From: Chryseobacterium sp.
GTDB taxonomy: Bacteria > Bacteroidota > Bacteroidia > Flavobacteriales > Weeksellaceae
Direction of reading: 5' to 3'
NCBI GenBank assembly: GCA_031286615.1
Contig: JAITUA010000019.1
Coordinates: forward strand, 1 to 64,000
DNA length: 64,000 nucleotides
In this document: piece after piece, positions 34,569 through 43,470 of the stretch
Numbering within the stretch: position 1 is the stretch's first letter
How the letters are laid out: the number at the start of each line of letters is the position of its first letter
Made by a program: the position numbers and the translations under genes
The notes under the pieces: generated by a model
The model's database searches: none
What the model was told of the DNA's origin: nothing
What the model saw: only the letters and a program-made list of their open reading frames with translations

Positions 34569-34964
34569 TTATGAGAATTTAGTTAGTATTTCTATGTCGT
34601 TGGTTAATATTTTATGAACAGGGCACGCATCTGCAATGGTGTGTAGCCTTTTCAGCTGCTCATCATCCAGAATGCCTTCAAAGCTGATATCTCTTTTGAA
34701 AACGGCTCTTTTTGTTAATGGGAAATTTTCAAGTTCTACTTCCACATTGATGTTTTCTACATCCCATTCCTTTCTTTCAATGTACATTCTCAGCGTAGCA
34801 GCCGTACAGCTTGCCAGTGATGTTGCCAGAATTTCCATTGGGTTAAGACCTTTGTTCTGTCCGCCTTTATCAATCGGTTCATCAGTGATGATCTGATTTT
34901 CGCCCGCCGTTACTTCTGTATAATATTTTGTTTTTCCTAAACTTGCTTTTACCGTTACCGCCAT
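34569..34964 (-). CDS. OsmC family peroxiredoxin-like protein
   Basis: 131 residues. OsmC/Ohr-fold protein that detoxifies organic hydroperoxides through two cysteines, here C53 (ATSLASCTAATLRMY) and C114 (ADACPVHKIL). The N-terminal glycine-rich strand (GGQNKGLNPMEILA) is typical. Its start codon overlaps the stop of the Fe-S mini-protein by one base (TAATG style). It is part of a redox-themed operon. Confidence 0.9.
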   Translation of the reverse strand: MAVTVKASLGKTKYYTEVTAGENQIITDEPIDKGGQNKGLNPMEILATSLASCTAATLRMYIERKEWDVENINVEVELENFPLTKRAVFKRDISFEGILDDEQLKRLHTIADACPVHKILTNDIEILTKFS

Positions 34965-35182
34965 TATTTTTCTGTATTGAATTTATAACTTAATGCACCA
35001 GAAGGGCATTGGTCTATTTGTGTTCTAAGTTCTTCCGGGCTTGCATTTTCTGCTTTTATCCAAGGTCGTTCTTTAGGATTGTAGACTTTGGGCAGCAATT
35101 TTACACATACAGCCGAGTGGATACACTTTTGAGGCTGCCAGATGACAGTAATGTTACCGTTGGGATATTCGTGTGTTTCCAT
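34964..35182 (-). CDS. (4Fe-4S) mono-cluster protein, YjdI family
   Basis: 72 residues. Divergent ferredoxin-like domain: C20 and C26 (KCIHSAVC), and C59 (QCPSGAL), which fit the YjdI/Fer4_19 pattern of three Cys plus another ligand. Likely a small electron carrier or acceptor in the cytosol. It is one base from the TMEM175 gene and overlaps osmC by one base. Confidence 0.88.
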   Translation of the reverse strand: METHEYPNGNITVIWQPQKCIHSAVCVKLLPKVYNPKERPWIKAENASPEELRTQIDQCPSGALSYKFNTEK

Positions 35183-35183
35183 A

Positions 35184-35762
35184 TCAATTTTCTTTTAATG
35201 ATTTTTCGATTCTTCTGTCCGGAATCAGCCATATAAGAGCCACTAGATAATAAAAACCTATGGCAATATAAGGATAAAAAAATGAAGTAGCGATGCCAAG
35301 AACATAAAAAATAATAGAGATATACTCTTTATATTTCGAATGAATGGCCTCTTTCAGCTTGGAATCTTCTCCCTCGCACCGGATAATGACATGCTCCAGA
35401 ATGGTATAGGCAATTGCCGCCATAATGAGCCCGATACCATACACTGCCACAGGATTTTTAGCAAAACCGGTAGTTCCGATCCATTCCGTAGCAACAGGCA
35501 TCAGAGAAAGCCAGAACAACAGGTGAAGATTAGCCCAAAGAATACTGCCATTTACTTTTTTTATCGTCTGAAACAAATGATGATGGTTGTTCCAGTAGAT
35601 TCCTACATAAATAAAACTGAAAATATAAGCCAGGAACTTGGGAAGAAGAGGGGTGAGACTGGCCCAGCTATTTCCCTTAGGTACTTTTAGTTCAAGTACC
35701 ATAATGGTGATAATAATAGCAAGGACACCATCACTGAATGCCTCCAGTCTTCCTTTAGTCAT
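35184..35762 (-). CDS. TMEM175-like potassium channel protein
   Basis: 192 residues with six hydrophobic segments. The hallmark RLEAFSDGVLAIIITIMVLE (residues 5-24) is the pore-lining first helix of bacterial TMEM175 (DUF1211), which forms a K+ selective tetramer without the classical selectivity filter. The start overlaps the FMN reductase gene by eight bases. Its place in an oxidative-stress operon is unexplained. Confidence 0.88.
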   Translation of the reverse strand: MTKGRLEAFSDGVLAIIITIMVLELKVPKGNSWASLTPLLPKFLAYIFSFIYVGIYWNNHHHLFQTIKKVNGSILWANLHLLFWLSLMPVATEWIGTTGFAKNPVAVYGIGLIMAAIAYTILEHVIIRCEGEDSKLKEAIHSKYKEYISIIFYVLGIATSFFYPYIAIGFYYLVALIWLIPDRRIEKSLKEN

Positions 35763-36294
35763 TCGTTTTAACCTGGTTTTTAAAGTTTTGTATTTTATTC
35801 TTAAGATCCTTCAGCATATCCGGATTGATGACTCCGCTTTCCATGTCAAAATTTTCATAAAACTTAGGCAATGAAAAAGTATCCTTGATATCTGCTGCAA
35901 ACTGTGGGAAAAATGTCTTTGCGGTATTCATTACATTTCCTCCGCCATAACCTCCGGGAGAGGTACTCATCAGAAGCATAGGTTTATTCTGGAATACTTT
36001 TACATTAATTCTGGAAGACCAGTCAAAAACATTCTTAAAAGCTGAACTGTAAGAACGGTTGTGTTCCGCCAGAGAGCAAATGATGACATCACATTCTTCA
36101 ATAGCTTTTAAAAAACCATGGGCTTCATTCGGAAATCCTTTCTTTTCAAGATCCACGGAGAAAACAGGCATTGTGAAATCGTTGAGGTCAATCAGATTGA
36201 TTTCTTCATCCTGAAAATCTTTCAGAACAAACTTTACCAGTTCCCTGTTGATAGAAGTGGAAGACGTACTTCCTGCAAATGCTAATATTTTCAT
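35755..36294 (-). CDS. NAD(P)H-dependent FMN reductase
   Basis: 179 residues, flavodoxin-like fold. The FMN phosphate loop is GSTSSTSINRELV (residues 8-20), and SPGGYGGGNVM is near 110-121. Cytosolic reductase of FMN, quinones or similar acceptors. It sits 14 bases after the pirin gene in the operon and overlaps the TMEM175 gene by eight bases. Confidence 0.88.
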   Translation of the reverse strand: MKILAFAGSTSSTSINRELVKFVLKDFQDEEINLIDLNDFTMPVFSVDLEKKGFPNEAHGFLKAIEECDVIICSLAEHNRSYSSAFKNVFDWSSRINVKVFQNKPMLLMSTSPGGYGGGNVMNTAKTFFPQFAADIKDTFSLPKFYENFDMESGVINPDMLKDLKNKIQNFKNQVKTND

Positions 36295-36308
36295 GGTTTG
36301 AACTGAAA

Positions 36309-37208
36309 TTATTTTCTGTTTAAAATAGCCTTAGGAAGCGGTACGTATTCATTTTCATCGCCCGGAACCAAAGGAAATGCCTCATGATTCTGATCATTCC
36401 AGTTTACTTTTGCCTGATCTATTAATTCTTTATCAGAGTTAACAAAATTCCAGAATATAAAACGTTCTTCATCAAATGGCTCGCCACCAAAAAGATATAC
36501 CGTTCCGTTTTCGCTCATATCAAATTCACAAAGCTTGGTGTCTTTAGCGATCATCAGCTGCTTTGATCCATAAGAGTTTCCATCAGTAGTTACAGTTCCG
36601 TCCAGAACATACATTGCAGCTTCTCCGTAAAGATCTTTTCCAATGCTTATTTTCTTGGCATCTTTTGTTTTTATTTCGATGAAGAATAACTTGCTGTGAA
36701 CAGGAACCGGAGATGTTCTGCCAAATGCTTCACCCGCAATAAGTTTATACTGAATACCATCTTCTTCCCAAACAGGAATCTCATCAGCTTCAATATGATG
36801 AAAAGTTGGCTCAGACTGTTCAAGATGCTTCGGAAGTCCTACCCAGATCTGGAATCCGTGAAGTCTTTTATCTGTGTGTCTTAAATATTCAGGGGTTCTT
36901 TCTGAATGTACAACTCCTTTTCCGGCAGTCATCCAGTTAACAGCACCCGGTTTTATTTCAAGAGCACTTCCAATACTGTCTCTGTGGAAAATAGAACCTT
37001 CCAGCAGATACGTTAATGTAGATAATCCGATATGCGGATGAGGGGGAACGTCAAGATTCTGATAATCCTTTAATTCCGAAGGGCCCATATGATCTATAAA
37101 TACGAAAGGTCCAACAGCTCTTTTTTCACGGAAAGGTAGAAGTCTTCCTACCAGAAAATTTCCGATATCTGCTGCTTTTTCTTCAATGATAAGTCCAATA
37201 TTTGACAT
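36309..37208 (-). CDS. pirin family protein
   Basis: 299 residues, bicupin. The metal-binding motif is in the N-terminal cupin: PPHPHIGLSTLTYLLEG, FHRDSIGS and TAGKGVVHSER supply the His/Glu ligands. Bacterial pirins act as iron-binding redox sensors or quercetinase-like enzymes; which applies here is open. First gene of a six-gene leftward operon (pirin, FMN reductase, TMEM175, YjdI, OsmC, GNAT). A second pirin is encoded at 37733. Confidence 0.9.
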   Translation of the reverse strand: MSNIGLIIEEKAADIGNFLVGRLLPFREKRAVGPFVFIDHMGPSELKDYQNLDVPPHPHIGLSTLTYLLEGSIFHRDSIGSALEIKPGAVNWMTAGKGVVHSERTPEYLRHTDKRLHGFQIWVGLPKHLEQSEPTFHHIEADEIPVWEEDGIQYKLIAGEAFGRTSPVPVHSKLFFIEIKTKDAKKISIGKDLYGEAAMYVLDGTVTTDGNSYGSKQLMIAKDTKLCEFDMSENGTVYLFGGEPFDEERFIFWNFVNSDKELIDQAKVNWNDQNHEAFPLVPGDENEYVPLPKAILNRK

Positions 37209-37266
37209 GATGATGTGATACTTTTTAAAATGTTAATTAAATAAATTGAGTGACCTTACTGGAAAT

Positions 37267-37578
37267 TTAAAGTTTATCATATCCTTCAAATTTCTCATCC
37301 ACAATACGTTTCCATTCAGGATGTTTCTTAATAAAAGCGAAAACGAAAGGGCAGAAAGGAAGAAGCTTTTTTCCGCTTTCTTCAATATAATTCAGCGTTT
37401 TTTCTACTACGGCAGCCGCGGCACCTGTTCCTGCCAATTCAGGGTCTGCTTCAGTATGTATCAAAGCAATCTGGTGCGTTGTCTCACGATAATCAATGAA
37501 TGCATAGTGTCCGTTGAATTCTATTTCAAATCTTTTTTCCGCTTTTACAAGAGGTATATTTTCAAATTCTGGTTTCAT
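37267..37578 (-). CDS. small GNAT-fold acetyltransferase
   Basis: 103 residues, NATD1/YjdJ type like the protein at 34280: HYAFIDYRETTHQIALIHTE, AGTGAAAAVVEKTLNYIEES (acetyl-CoA loop) and KLLPFCPFVFAFI. It lies upstream of the pirin operon with a 58-base gap and may be co-transcribed with it. Substrate unknown. Confidence 0.82.
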   Translation of the reverse strand: MKPEFENIPLVKAEKRFEIEFNGHYAFIDYRETTHQIALIHTEADPELAGTGAAAAVVEKTLNYIEESGKKLLPFCPFVFAFIKKHPEWKRIVDEKFEGYDKL

Positions 37579-37640
37579 AATTTTGTATTAAAAGGTGTCT
37601 GTTTTCCAATAGAATAAACAGAACTCAGTTGTAAAATAGC

Positions 37641-37673
37641 TAAACCTCATAGGTTTCAAAACCTACAAGGTTT
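37641..37673. repeat. short inverted-repeat element
   Basis: AAACCTCATAGGTTT then AAAACCTACAAGGTTT. Alternating AAACCT and AGGTTT arms can fold in several ways. Similar short elements are common between genes in Flavobacteriia, from memory. Confidence 0.45.
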
Positions 37674-37732
37674 GCCATTATATAAAGTTAATAAAAAAGG
37701 AATTATCTAAGATTAAGATAAATTTAATTCTT

Positions 37733-38608
37733 TTAATCTTCAAGGTATCCGAACTTTCCGGTGTTGAAATCCTCAAAAGCCTGCATAATTTCCTCTCTGG
37801 AATTCATCACAAAAGGGCCATGGGGATAGATCGGTTCGTTGATTGGTTCACCACTGATGATTAAAACAACAGCATCTTCTTTTGCTTCAATCGTGAAAGT
37901 TTCACCTTCATTTTTAAATAATGCAAGATGATCCGTTTTCACGGTTTCTTCACCATTAACGATAATGCTTCCTTCAATAACCAAAGCTGCGGTATTGAAA
38001 TGAGCTGGAAAATTAAAATCTGCTTTTCCGCCTGCTTTAAGTTTGGCATTCATCATATGAACCGGAGTGAAAGTGCTTGCAGGACCTTTATGACCGTCAT
38101 ATTCGCCGGCAATTACTTCCACAAAACCATTTTCACCCAGATCTACTCTTTCCATTGCAGAGTTTTCAATAGCCTGGTATTTCGGGCAGCTCATTTTGTC
38201 TTTTGCCGGAAGATTCACCCAAAGCTGAACCATCTGAAAAATTCCTCCTTCTTTTGCCCATGCTGTTTCATGATACTCTTTATGAAGAACTCCTTTTGCT
38301 GCGGTCATCCATTGAACGTCACCTTCTCCTATAATACCGCCGCCGCCAGCGCTGTCATGATGTTCTACTTTTCCGCTATATGCTATCGTTACTGTTTCAA
38401 AACCTCTGTGGGGATGCACTCCCACACCTCTTGGTCTGTCGGAACCATTGAAATGAAATTTTGAATTGTAATCAAGCATAATAAACGGATCCATTCTTTT
38501 CATATCTAATCCGGAAACTCCCGGAATAAAATTGTGAACCCTGAATCCATCGCCTACAAAGTGCGCAGGTCTTGGAGATACTACGATTTCTATTTTTTTA
38601 GTTGCCAT
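37733..38608 (-). CDS. pirin family protein, second copy
   Basis: 291 residues from the ATG at 38608 (MATKKIEIVVSPRPAHFVGD). The frame is open up to 38659, but that start lies upstream of the -7 element at 38629. Metal-ligand motifs: GVHPHRGFETVTIAYSGKVE, EHHDSAGGGG and TAAKGVLHKEYHE. It differs clearly from the copy at 36309, being of the YhhW/pirin type with an intact His-His-Glu set. It stands alone, 154 bases from the GNAT gene. Confidence 0.9.
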   Translation of the reverse strand: MATKKIEIVVSPRPAHFVGDGFRVHNFIPGVSGLDMKRMDPFIMLDYNSKFHFNGSDRPRGVGVHPHRGFETVTIAYSGKVEHHDSAGGGGIIGEGDVQWMTAAKGVLHKEYHETAWAKEGGIFQMVQLWVNLPAKDKMSCPKYQAIENSAMERVDLGENGFVEVIAGEYDGHKGPASTFTPVHMMNAKLKAGGKADFNFPAHFNTAALVIEGSIIVNGEETVKTDHLALFKNEGETFTIEAKEDAVVLIISGEPINEPIYPHGPFVMNSREEIMQAFEDFNTGKFGYLED

Positions 38609-38628
38609 CACATTGTTGATTATGTAAA

Positions 38629-38636
38629 CAAAATTA
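38629..38636 (-). promoter_or_regulatory. Bacteroidota -7 element for the second pirin
   Basis: TAATTTTG on the minus strand, 21 bases before the chosen ATG. Confidence 0.5.
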
Positions 38637-38728
38637 CCATAGTTATGTGCGAAAAGCATTGATCTGTGTTAAGTTCGTAGGAAGGGTAGGATGACAAAAT
38701 GTGAAGAGTGAACTTGTAAATTTATTTT

Positions 38729-40132
38729 TTAATCTTCCTTCGACTTCATATTTTTTCCATCCGAAATGTGCAGCCTTCTGAAAACAAATCCTGATAAAAT
38801 CGTTAATATTCCTACCGTGAGAAATGTGAATCGAAAAGCATTGTGGATTTCACCATTAATAAGATCTGTATTTTCAAAAAGTTTTAAAACAATCAATCCG
38901 AATGCAATTCCGAAACCGATAGCCAGCTGTTGATTCACCGAAATTAAAGAGTTTCCGCTGCTGGTCTGGAAATTCCGAAGGTCAGCAATAGAAATGGTAT
39001 TCATAGAGGTGAACTGTATAGAGTTGAAGAACCCTAATACCGCAATAATGGGAATAAACCAGTATAAGGAAGTGTGTATATCAGGTATCGCGAGCAGGCA
39101 GATCAGTGTTCCGATGATGAACGTATTGATCATTAAAGTCTGACGATAGCCGTATTTATCAAGGATTTTAATCACAGATGATTTCCCGAAGATAGCTGTT
39201 AAAGCCATGGGAGCAATAATCCAGCCCGAAGTTACTGCTGATTGTTTATAAGCAATCTGAATCATCAGCGGAAGCAATAACGGAACAGAACTGATTCCTA
39301 ATCTGGTGGCCAGGTTTCCCACAATACCTACCCGGAAAGTTCTCACCTGAAAAAGGTTTAGCGGGAAGATAGGATTTCCTCCTCTTTTTGCATGTTTGTA
39401 GTAATAATACAGGAACAGGAAGCCCATAATAAATACCAGCAAAACAGGAGTGATATTCTGCATGTCTCCAAAAAGTTCCAGTGAAACGGAAAGCAGGAGA
39501 GAGGCTGCGGCAAATATTAAGAAACCTTTTAAATCAAAATCCACATCATCAGATTTATAATTAGGCATGAATTTTAAGCCTAAAAGAATTCCTAAAATAC
39601 CAATCGGGATATTGATCAGAAATATCCAGTGCCAGGAAAGATAATCTACCATATAGCCACCGACTAACGGACCGAGTACAGGGCCAATAAGCGCTGGAAT
39701 AATAGCAAAGTTCATCGCTTTAAGCAGTTCACTTTTATCAAACGTTTTTATCAGTGCCAGCTTTCCGACAGGAGTCATTAGACTTCCTCCGACTCCCTGA
39801 ATAACCCTGGAAATAACCAAATGGGTGAGATTCTGAGACAAGGAACAAAACAAAGACCCTAAGCTGAACAATACCAATGAAAAAATAAATACTTTTTTGG
39901 TCCCGAACCGGTCCGCCAGAAATCCGCTGGCAGGCATGAAAACAGCTAGTGTCAGAACATAACTGATAATGGCGTTCTGCATATTAAGTGGAGACTCGTT
40001 CAGATCTTTTGCAATAGAAGGAAGGGAAGTATTCAAAATGGTTGAATCCAGCATCTGCATAAAAATAGCGGTAGCCAGAATCAGAGGTAATATTTTCTTT
40101 ATGGATGTCTGTGGTGTGCTTGCTTCTGTCAT
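38729..40132 (-). CDS. MFS multidrug exporter, DHA2 family
   Basis: 467 residues with about 14 helices. MFS motif A is GFLADRFGTKKVF; motif C of drug antiporters is GPVLGPLVGG; the N-terminal LDSTILNTSLPSIAKDL matches the DHA2 (EmrB/QacA) D1 motif. Proton-driven export of drugs or other compounds through the inner membrane. No EmrA or TolC partner is adjacent. The upstream gap holds no clear promoter consensus. Confidence 0.9.
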   Translation of the reverse strand: MTEASTPQTSIKKILPLILATAIFMQMLDSTILNTSLPSIAKDLNESPLNMQNAIISYVLTLAVFMPASGFLADRFGTKKVFIFSLVLFSLGSLFCSLSQNLTHLVISRVIQGVGGSLMTPVGKLALIKTFDKSELLKAMNFAIIPALIGPVLGPLVGGYMVDYLSWHWIFLINIPIGILGILLGLKFMPNYKSDDVDFDLKGFLIFAAASLLLSVSLELFGDMQNITPVLLVFIMGFLFLYYYYKHAKRGGNPIFPLNLFQVRTFRVGIVGNLATRLGISSVPLLLPLMIQIAYKQSAVTSGWIIAPMALTAIFGKSSVIKILDKYGYRQTLMINTFIIGTLICLLAIPDIHTSLYWFIPIIAVLGFFNSIQFTSMNTISIADLRNFQTSSGNSLISVNQQLAIGFGIAFGLIVLKLFENTDLINGEIHNAFRFTFLTVGILTILSGFVFRRLHISDGKNMKSKED

Positions 40133-40238
40133 TTCGTATAGGCTGAACCGTTAAAAAACGTTCAGACTTATTTTATTTGAAGAACCTGCTTGCTTTAAGC
40201 AGTTTGATTCTTAGATCGAGAAATCTATATAAAATTAA

Positions 40239-40269
40239 AAAAGTCCTGCGAGATTTCACAGGACTTTTT
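40239..40269 (-). terminator. terminator after the gene at 40273
   Basis: AAAAGTCCTG and CAGGACTTTT form a 10-bp stem with T run on the minus strand, four bases beyond the stop. Confidence 0.8.
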
Positions 40270-40272
40270 GAT

Positions 40273-41085
40273 TTATTTTCTAGGTTTTTCTACTCCTTTC
40301 CATTCGTCACCGGCTTTTCTATACTGGCTTAAAGTGAAAGTTTTGAAATCCTTTGTTTTGTATTCGATGTTATCGGTATTCTGCTCAAATGGCATGATGT
40401 AATAATATTCGATGTCTGTCTTATCAGATTTGTTACCTTTTTTTACAGTAGGAACATATTTTGAAAATTTATAGCTTGGAAGATATTGTTTCAGTCTTGC
40501 ATAGAAAGCTTTGTCTTCTTTTTCGCTAGGGATGATATCTACAATATTCAAATCGTCTTTTTTCTTGTCAATCCAAAGGTAATATGTTTTTTCTTCTCCC
40601 ATATTTCTGTTGAAAGAGTTGAAAGCAAACAATTCTTTCGGTACAAGTTCCTTGATTTTCTCAGGATCAACCTTTGTGTAGTACTGACCTTTTGAAGGAT
40701 CTACATACGTTTCAAGGTTATACATTAAAACAGAATTGTTTTCAAATTTCTTATTTTTAAAATATTGATTTAAAGATAATTCTGCAGTTGCTCTTAGTTC
40801 TTTACCTCTGGCATCCAGTTTTTTTGTTGGATTCTGAGGATTTACATATTTTACAAATTCATATAAAACAACAGGCTTTATATCTTTAAGGTGAGGATAC
40901 GTTTTTAGCTGCTCTGCTTTTACAAGCCAGTAGAATTGCTGGTAGTAATCATCTTTATCTTGATCTTTTACACTCTTATAAGCCAAAGCAAGCTTCTTTG
41001 AATTCAGATATTTGCCATATTTTCCTTGTCCAAAAGCGAAACTTATGGCTAATAAGGCAAATAAAACAGTTAGGTTTCTTCTCAT
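40273..41085 (-). CDS. exported protein of unknown function
   Basis: 270 residues from the ATG at 41085, which opens a good signal peptide (MRRNLTVLFALLAISFAFGQ). The in-frame start at 41115 would bury it. The mature part is Lys- and Tyr-rich (KYGKYLNSKKLALAYKSVKD, YWLVKAEQLKTYPHLKDIKP) with no motif I know. Probably periplasmic. Single gene; repeat copy C lies upstream. Confidence 0.75.
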   Translation of the reverse strand: MRRNLTVLFALLAISFAFGQGKYGKYLNSKKLALAYKSVKDQDKDDYYQQFYWLVKAEQLKTYPHLKDIKPVVLYEFVKYVNPQNPTKKLDARGKELRATAELSLNQYFKNKKFENNSVLMYNLETYVDPSKGQYYTKVDPEKIKELVPKELFAFNSFNRNMGEEKTYYLWIDKKKDDLNIVDIIPSEKEDKAFYARLKQYLPSYKFSKYVPTVKKGNKSDKTDIEYYYIMPFEQNTDNIEYKTKDFKTFTLSQYRKAGDEWKGVEKPRK

Positions 41086-41293
41086 TTTTTTATAATTGAT
41101 ATTTTCGTTTTCCAAATATAATTATTTATTAGATATTATTTTGGATTGTCAGTTAAATTATGCCATATTGTTATTGTTAATTCAAAAGAAAATCCTGTAT
41201 TGCTACAGGATTGATAAATTATAACTGAGGAAGTTATATGTTTGAATGAAAAAAATATATATTTTAATTAGTGAATTAATATTATTGACAAGG

Positions 41294-41459
41294 TTAAATA
41301 AACGCTATGGTCGCAAGGTTTATATTTTAATCCCATATATTTCGTTCGCAAGGGCACTTCGTTCAGCGAGGATATCAGTTTGTCTGTTGCTAAGTGAAAC
41401 GCCTTTGCGATCGTTCTTAAACACTAATGGAAATATTTTAGCGTACTCTGCGTTAAAAT
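41294..41459. repeat. dispersed near-palindromic element, copy C
   Basis: From TTAAATAAACGC to GCGTTAAAA. Contains GTTCGCAAGGGCACTTCGTT and AAGTGAAACGCCTTTGCGAT, shared almost exactly with copy E at 58806 in the same orientation, and in inverted form with copy D. A smaller hairpin (AATCCTGTA/TACAGGATT at 41191-41212) stands just left of it. Confidence 0.75.
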
Positions 41460-41481
41460 ATCTCGAAACAAATAATATAAT

Positions 41482-43149
41482 CTAATACGAAGTTTCATGT
41501 ACCTTTACCGCTCTTCCGCTTGGATCATTCATTTTTTTGAACGCTTCATCCCATTCTAAAGCGATAGGAGTGGAGCAAGCAACAGACGGAACAGATGGTA
41601 CGGTAGCGGCTGCCGTTTCACTTGGAAAATGTTCTTCAAAAATAGTTCTGTATCTATATTCTTCTTTGTTCTGAGGCGTGTTTAGCGGAAATCTGAATCT
41701 CGCGTTAGTCATCATTTCATCCGTTACTTCTTTTTCAGCAACTTCTTTTAAAGTATCGATCCATGAATAGCCCACACCATCCGAGAACTGCTCTTTCTGT
41801 CTCCAGACAATAGAGTCAGGAAGAATATCTTCAAAGGCTTTTCTCAATACCCATTTTTCGATTTTTCCTTCAGCTGTATTGATCATTTTATCTTTAGGGT
41901 TAAGAGTCATGGCAATATCCATGAATTCTTTGTCAAGGAAAGGAACTCTTCCTTCAATTCCCCAGCTCATTAACGCCTTGTTGGCTCTTAAGCAGTCATA
42001 CAGGTGAAGTTTGCCCAGTTTTCTTACCGTTTCATCATGAAATTCCCTTGCGTTGGGAGCTTTATGGAAATATAGATATCCGCCGAATAATTCATCTGAA
42101 CCTTCTCCTGAAAGTACCATTTTTATTCCCATGGATTTGATTACTCTTGCCAGCAGATACATTGGGGTGGAGGCTCTGATTGTTGTTACGTCATACGTTT
42201 CCAGATGGTAAATTACATCACGTACAGCATCAAGCCCTTCCTGTACGGTAAAGTTAACTTCATGGTGAACAGATCCGATGTGTTTTGCAGCGGTTTGTGC
42301 AGCAGCCAGGTCAGGAGAACCAACGAGTCCTACAGCAAAACTATGAAGTCTTGGGTACCAGGCTTCCTGTGTATCTCCACTTTCGATTCTCTGGCGGGCA
42401 AATTTTGCAGTAATTGCTGAAATTACTGAGGAATCCAAACCTCCGGAAAGGAGTACTCCATAAGGAACATCGCTCATCAGTTGTCTGTGAACAGCATCCT
42501 CAAGGCCTTTTCTCAATTTTGCGATATCTGTTTCGTTTTCTTTCACATGATCGAAGCTGTCCCAGTCTCTTGTATACCATTGCTGAAGTTCAGTGCCGTC
42601 CGGACTGTAAACAAAATGTCCCGGTAAGAAAGTCTCGATTTTCTTACATACTCCTTCAAGGGCTTTTAATTCAGAAGCTACATAATAGTTTCCGTTTTTG
42701 TCCCAGCCCTGATAAAGAGGGCAGATTCCCATATGGTCACGGGCAATAAGATAAACATCATTTTCAGTGTCATATAATGCGAAGGCAAAAATTCCGTTCA
42801 GTTTTTCAACAAAATTTTTTCCATATTTTCTGTAAAGAGCAAGGATTACCTCACAGTCAGACTGAGTCTGGAACTCATAATCAGGAAATTCTTCTTTTAA
42901 TTCTCTATGGTTGTAGATTTCACCGTTCACAGCTAATACTACTTTTCCGTCTTTTGTAAATAAAGGTTGTTTTCCAGAGGTAGGATCTACAATGGCAAGT
43001 CTTTCGTGAGAGAAAATCACTTTTTCATCCTGAAAAACTCCGCTCCAATCCGGTCCTCTGTGACGGATTTTTTTTGACATTTCCAAAACCTGAGGTCTTA
43101 ATACTTCAGTTTTCTGTTGGGCATCAAATAAACATACAATTCCACACAT
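41482..43149 (-). CDS. asnB: asparagine synthetase B (glutamine-hydrolysing)
   Basis: 555 residues. N-terminal glutaminase domain with Cys2 as nucleophile (MCGIVCLFD) and RLAIVDPTSGKQPL, NGEIYNHREL. C-terminal ATP-pyrophosphatase domain with LLSGGLDSSVISAI and SGEGSDELFGGY. It makes asparagine from aspartate, glutamine and ATP in the cytosol. The full-length E. coli AsnB layout is retained. Monocistronic, with a -7 element at 43170. Confidence 0.96.
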   Translation of the reverse strand: MCGIVCLFDAQQKTEVLRPQVLEMSKKIRHRGPDWSGVFQDEKVIFSHERLAIVDPTSGKQPLFTKDGKVVLAVNGEIYNHRELKEEFPDYEFQTQSDCEVILALYRKYGKNFVEKLNGIFAFALYDTENDVYLIARDHMGICPLYQGWDKNGNYYVASELKALEGVCKKIETFLPGHFVYSPDGTELQQWYTRDWDSFDHVKENETDIAKLRKGLEDAVHRQLMSDVPYGVLLSGGLDSSVISAITAKFARQRIESGDTQEAWYPRLHSFAVGLVGSPDLAAAQTAAKHIGSVHHEVNFTVQEGLDAVRDVIYHLETYDVTTIRASTPMYLLARVIKSMGIKMVLSGEGSDELFGGYLYFHKAPNAREFHDETVRKLGKLHLYDCLRANKALMSWGIEGRVPFLDKEFMDIAMTLNPKDKMINTAEGKIEKWVLRKAFEDILPDSIVWRQKEQFSDGVGYSWIDTLKEVAEKEVTDEMMTNARFRFPLNTPQNKEEYRYRTIFEEHFPSETAAATVPSVPSVACSTPIALEWDEAFKKMNDPSGRAVKVHETSY

Positions 43150-43169
43150 AATTTCTATTATTTATGAAA

Positions 43170-43177
43170 CAAAAGTA
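43170..43177 (-). promoter_or_regulatory. Bacteroidota -7 element for asnB
   Basis: TACTTTTG on the minus strand, 21 bases before the asnB ATG. Confidence 0.55.
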
Positions 43178-43433
43178 AAGGTGATGTTTATAAATAACAA
43201 TAAAAAATGTTTGAAACGGAATGTTTTTAATCAATTAATGTTTTAAAATTAAAAATATTAACTATTTGTTGGATTTGACATGTTTTTGATTAATTTTTTT
43301 CGCCAGGCTAAAATTTGTGGTTTTTCCATACAAAATAAAAATGACATATTTATTAATCTATGGTAATTAATTATATGAATTTTAACCCTTACTTTGTGGC
43401 TCGAAATAATTTTTTTTCATCATTTGTGTTTTT

Positions 43434-43470
43434 ACCTTCTTGCAATTCTCATGCAAGAAGGTTTTGTTTT
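43434..43470 (-). terminator. hairpin after the PNGase F-like gene
   Basis: ACCTTCTTGCA and TGCAAGAAGGT form an 11-bp stem, directly beyond or touching the stop of the minus-strand gene. Confidence 0.65.

Noticed and set aside
37928-38464. 178-codon plus-strand reading frame
   Set aside because: Antisense to the second pirin gene.
41246-41485. 79-codon plus-strand reading frame
   Set aside because: It lies wholly within dispersed repeat copy C and its flank and has no promoter or family resemblance.
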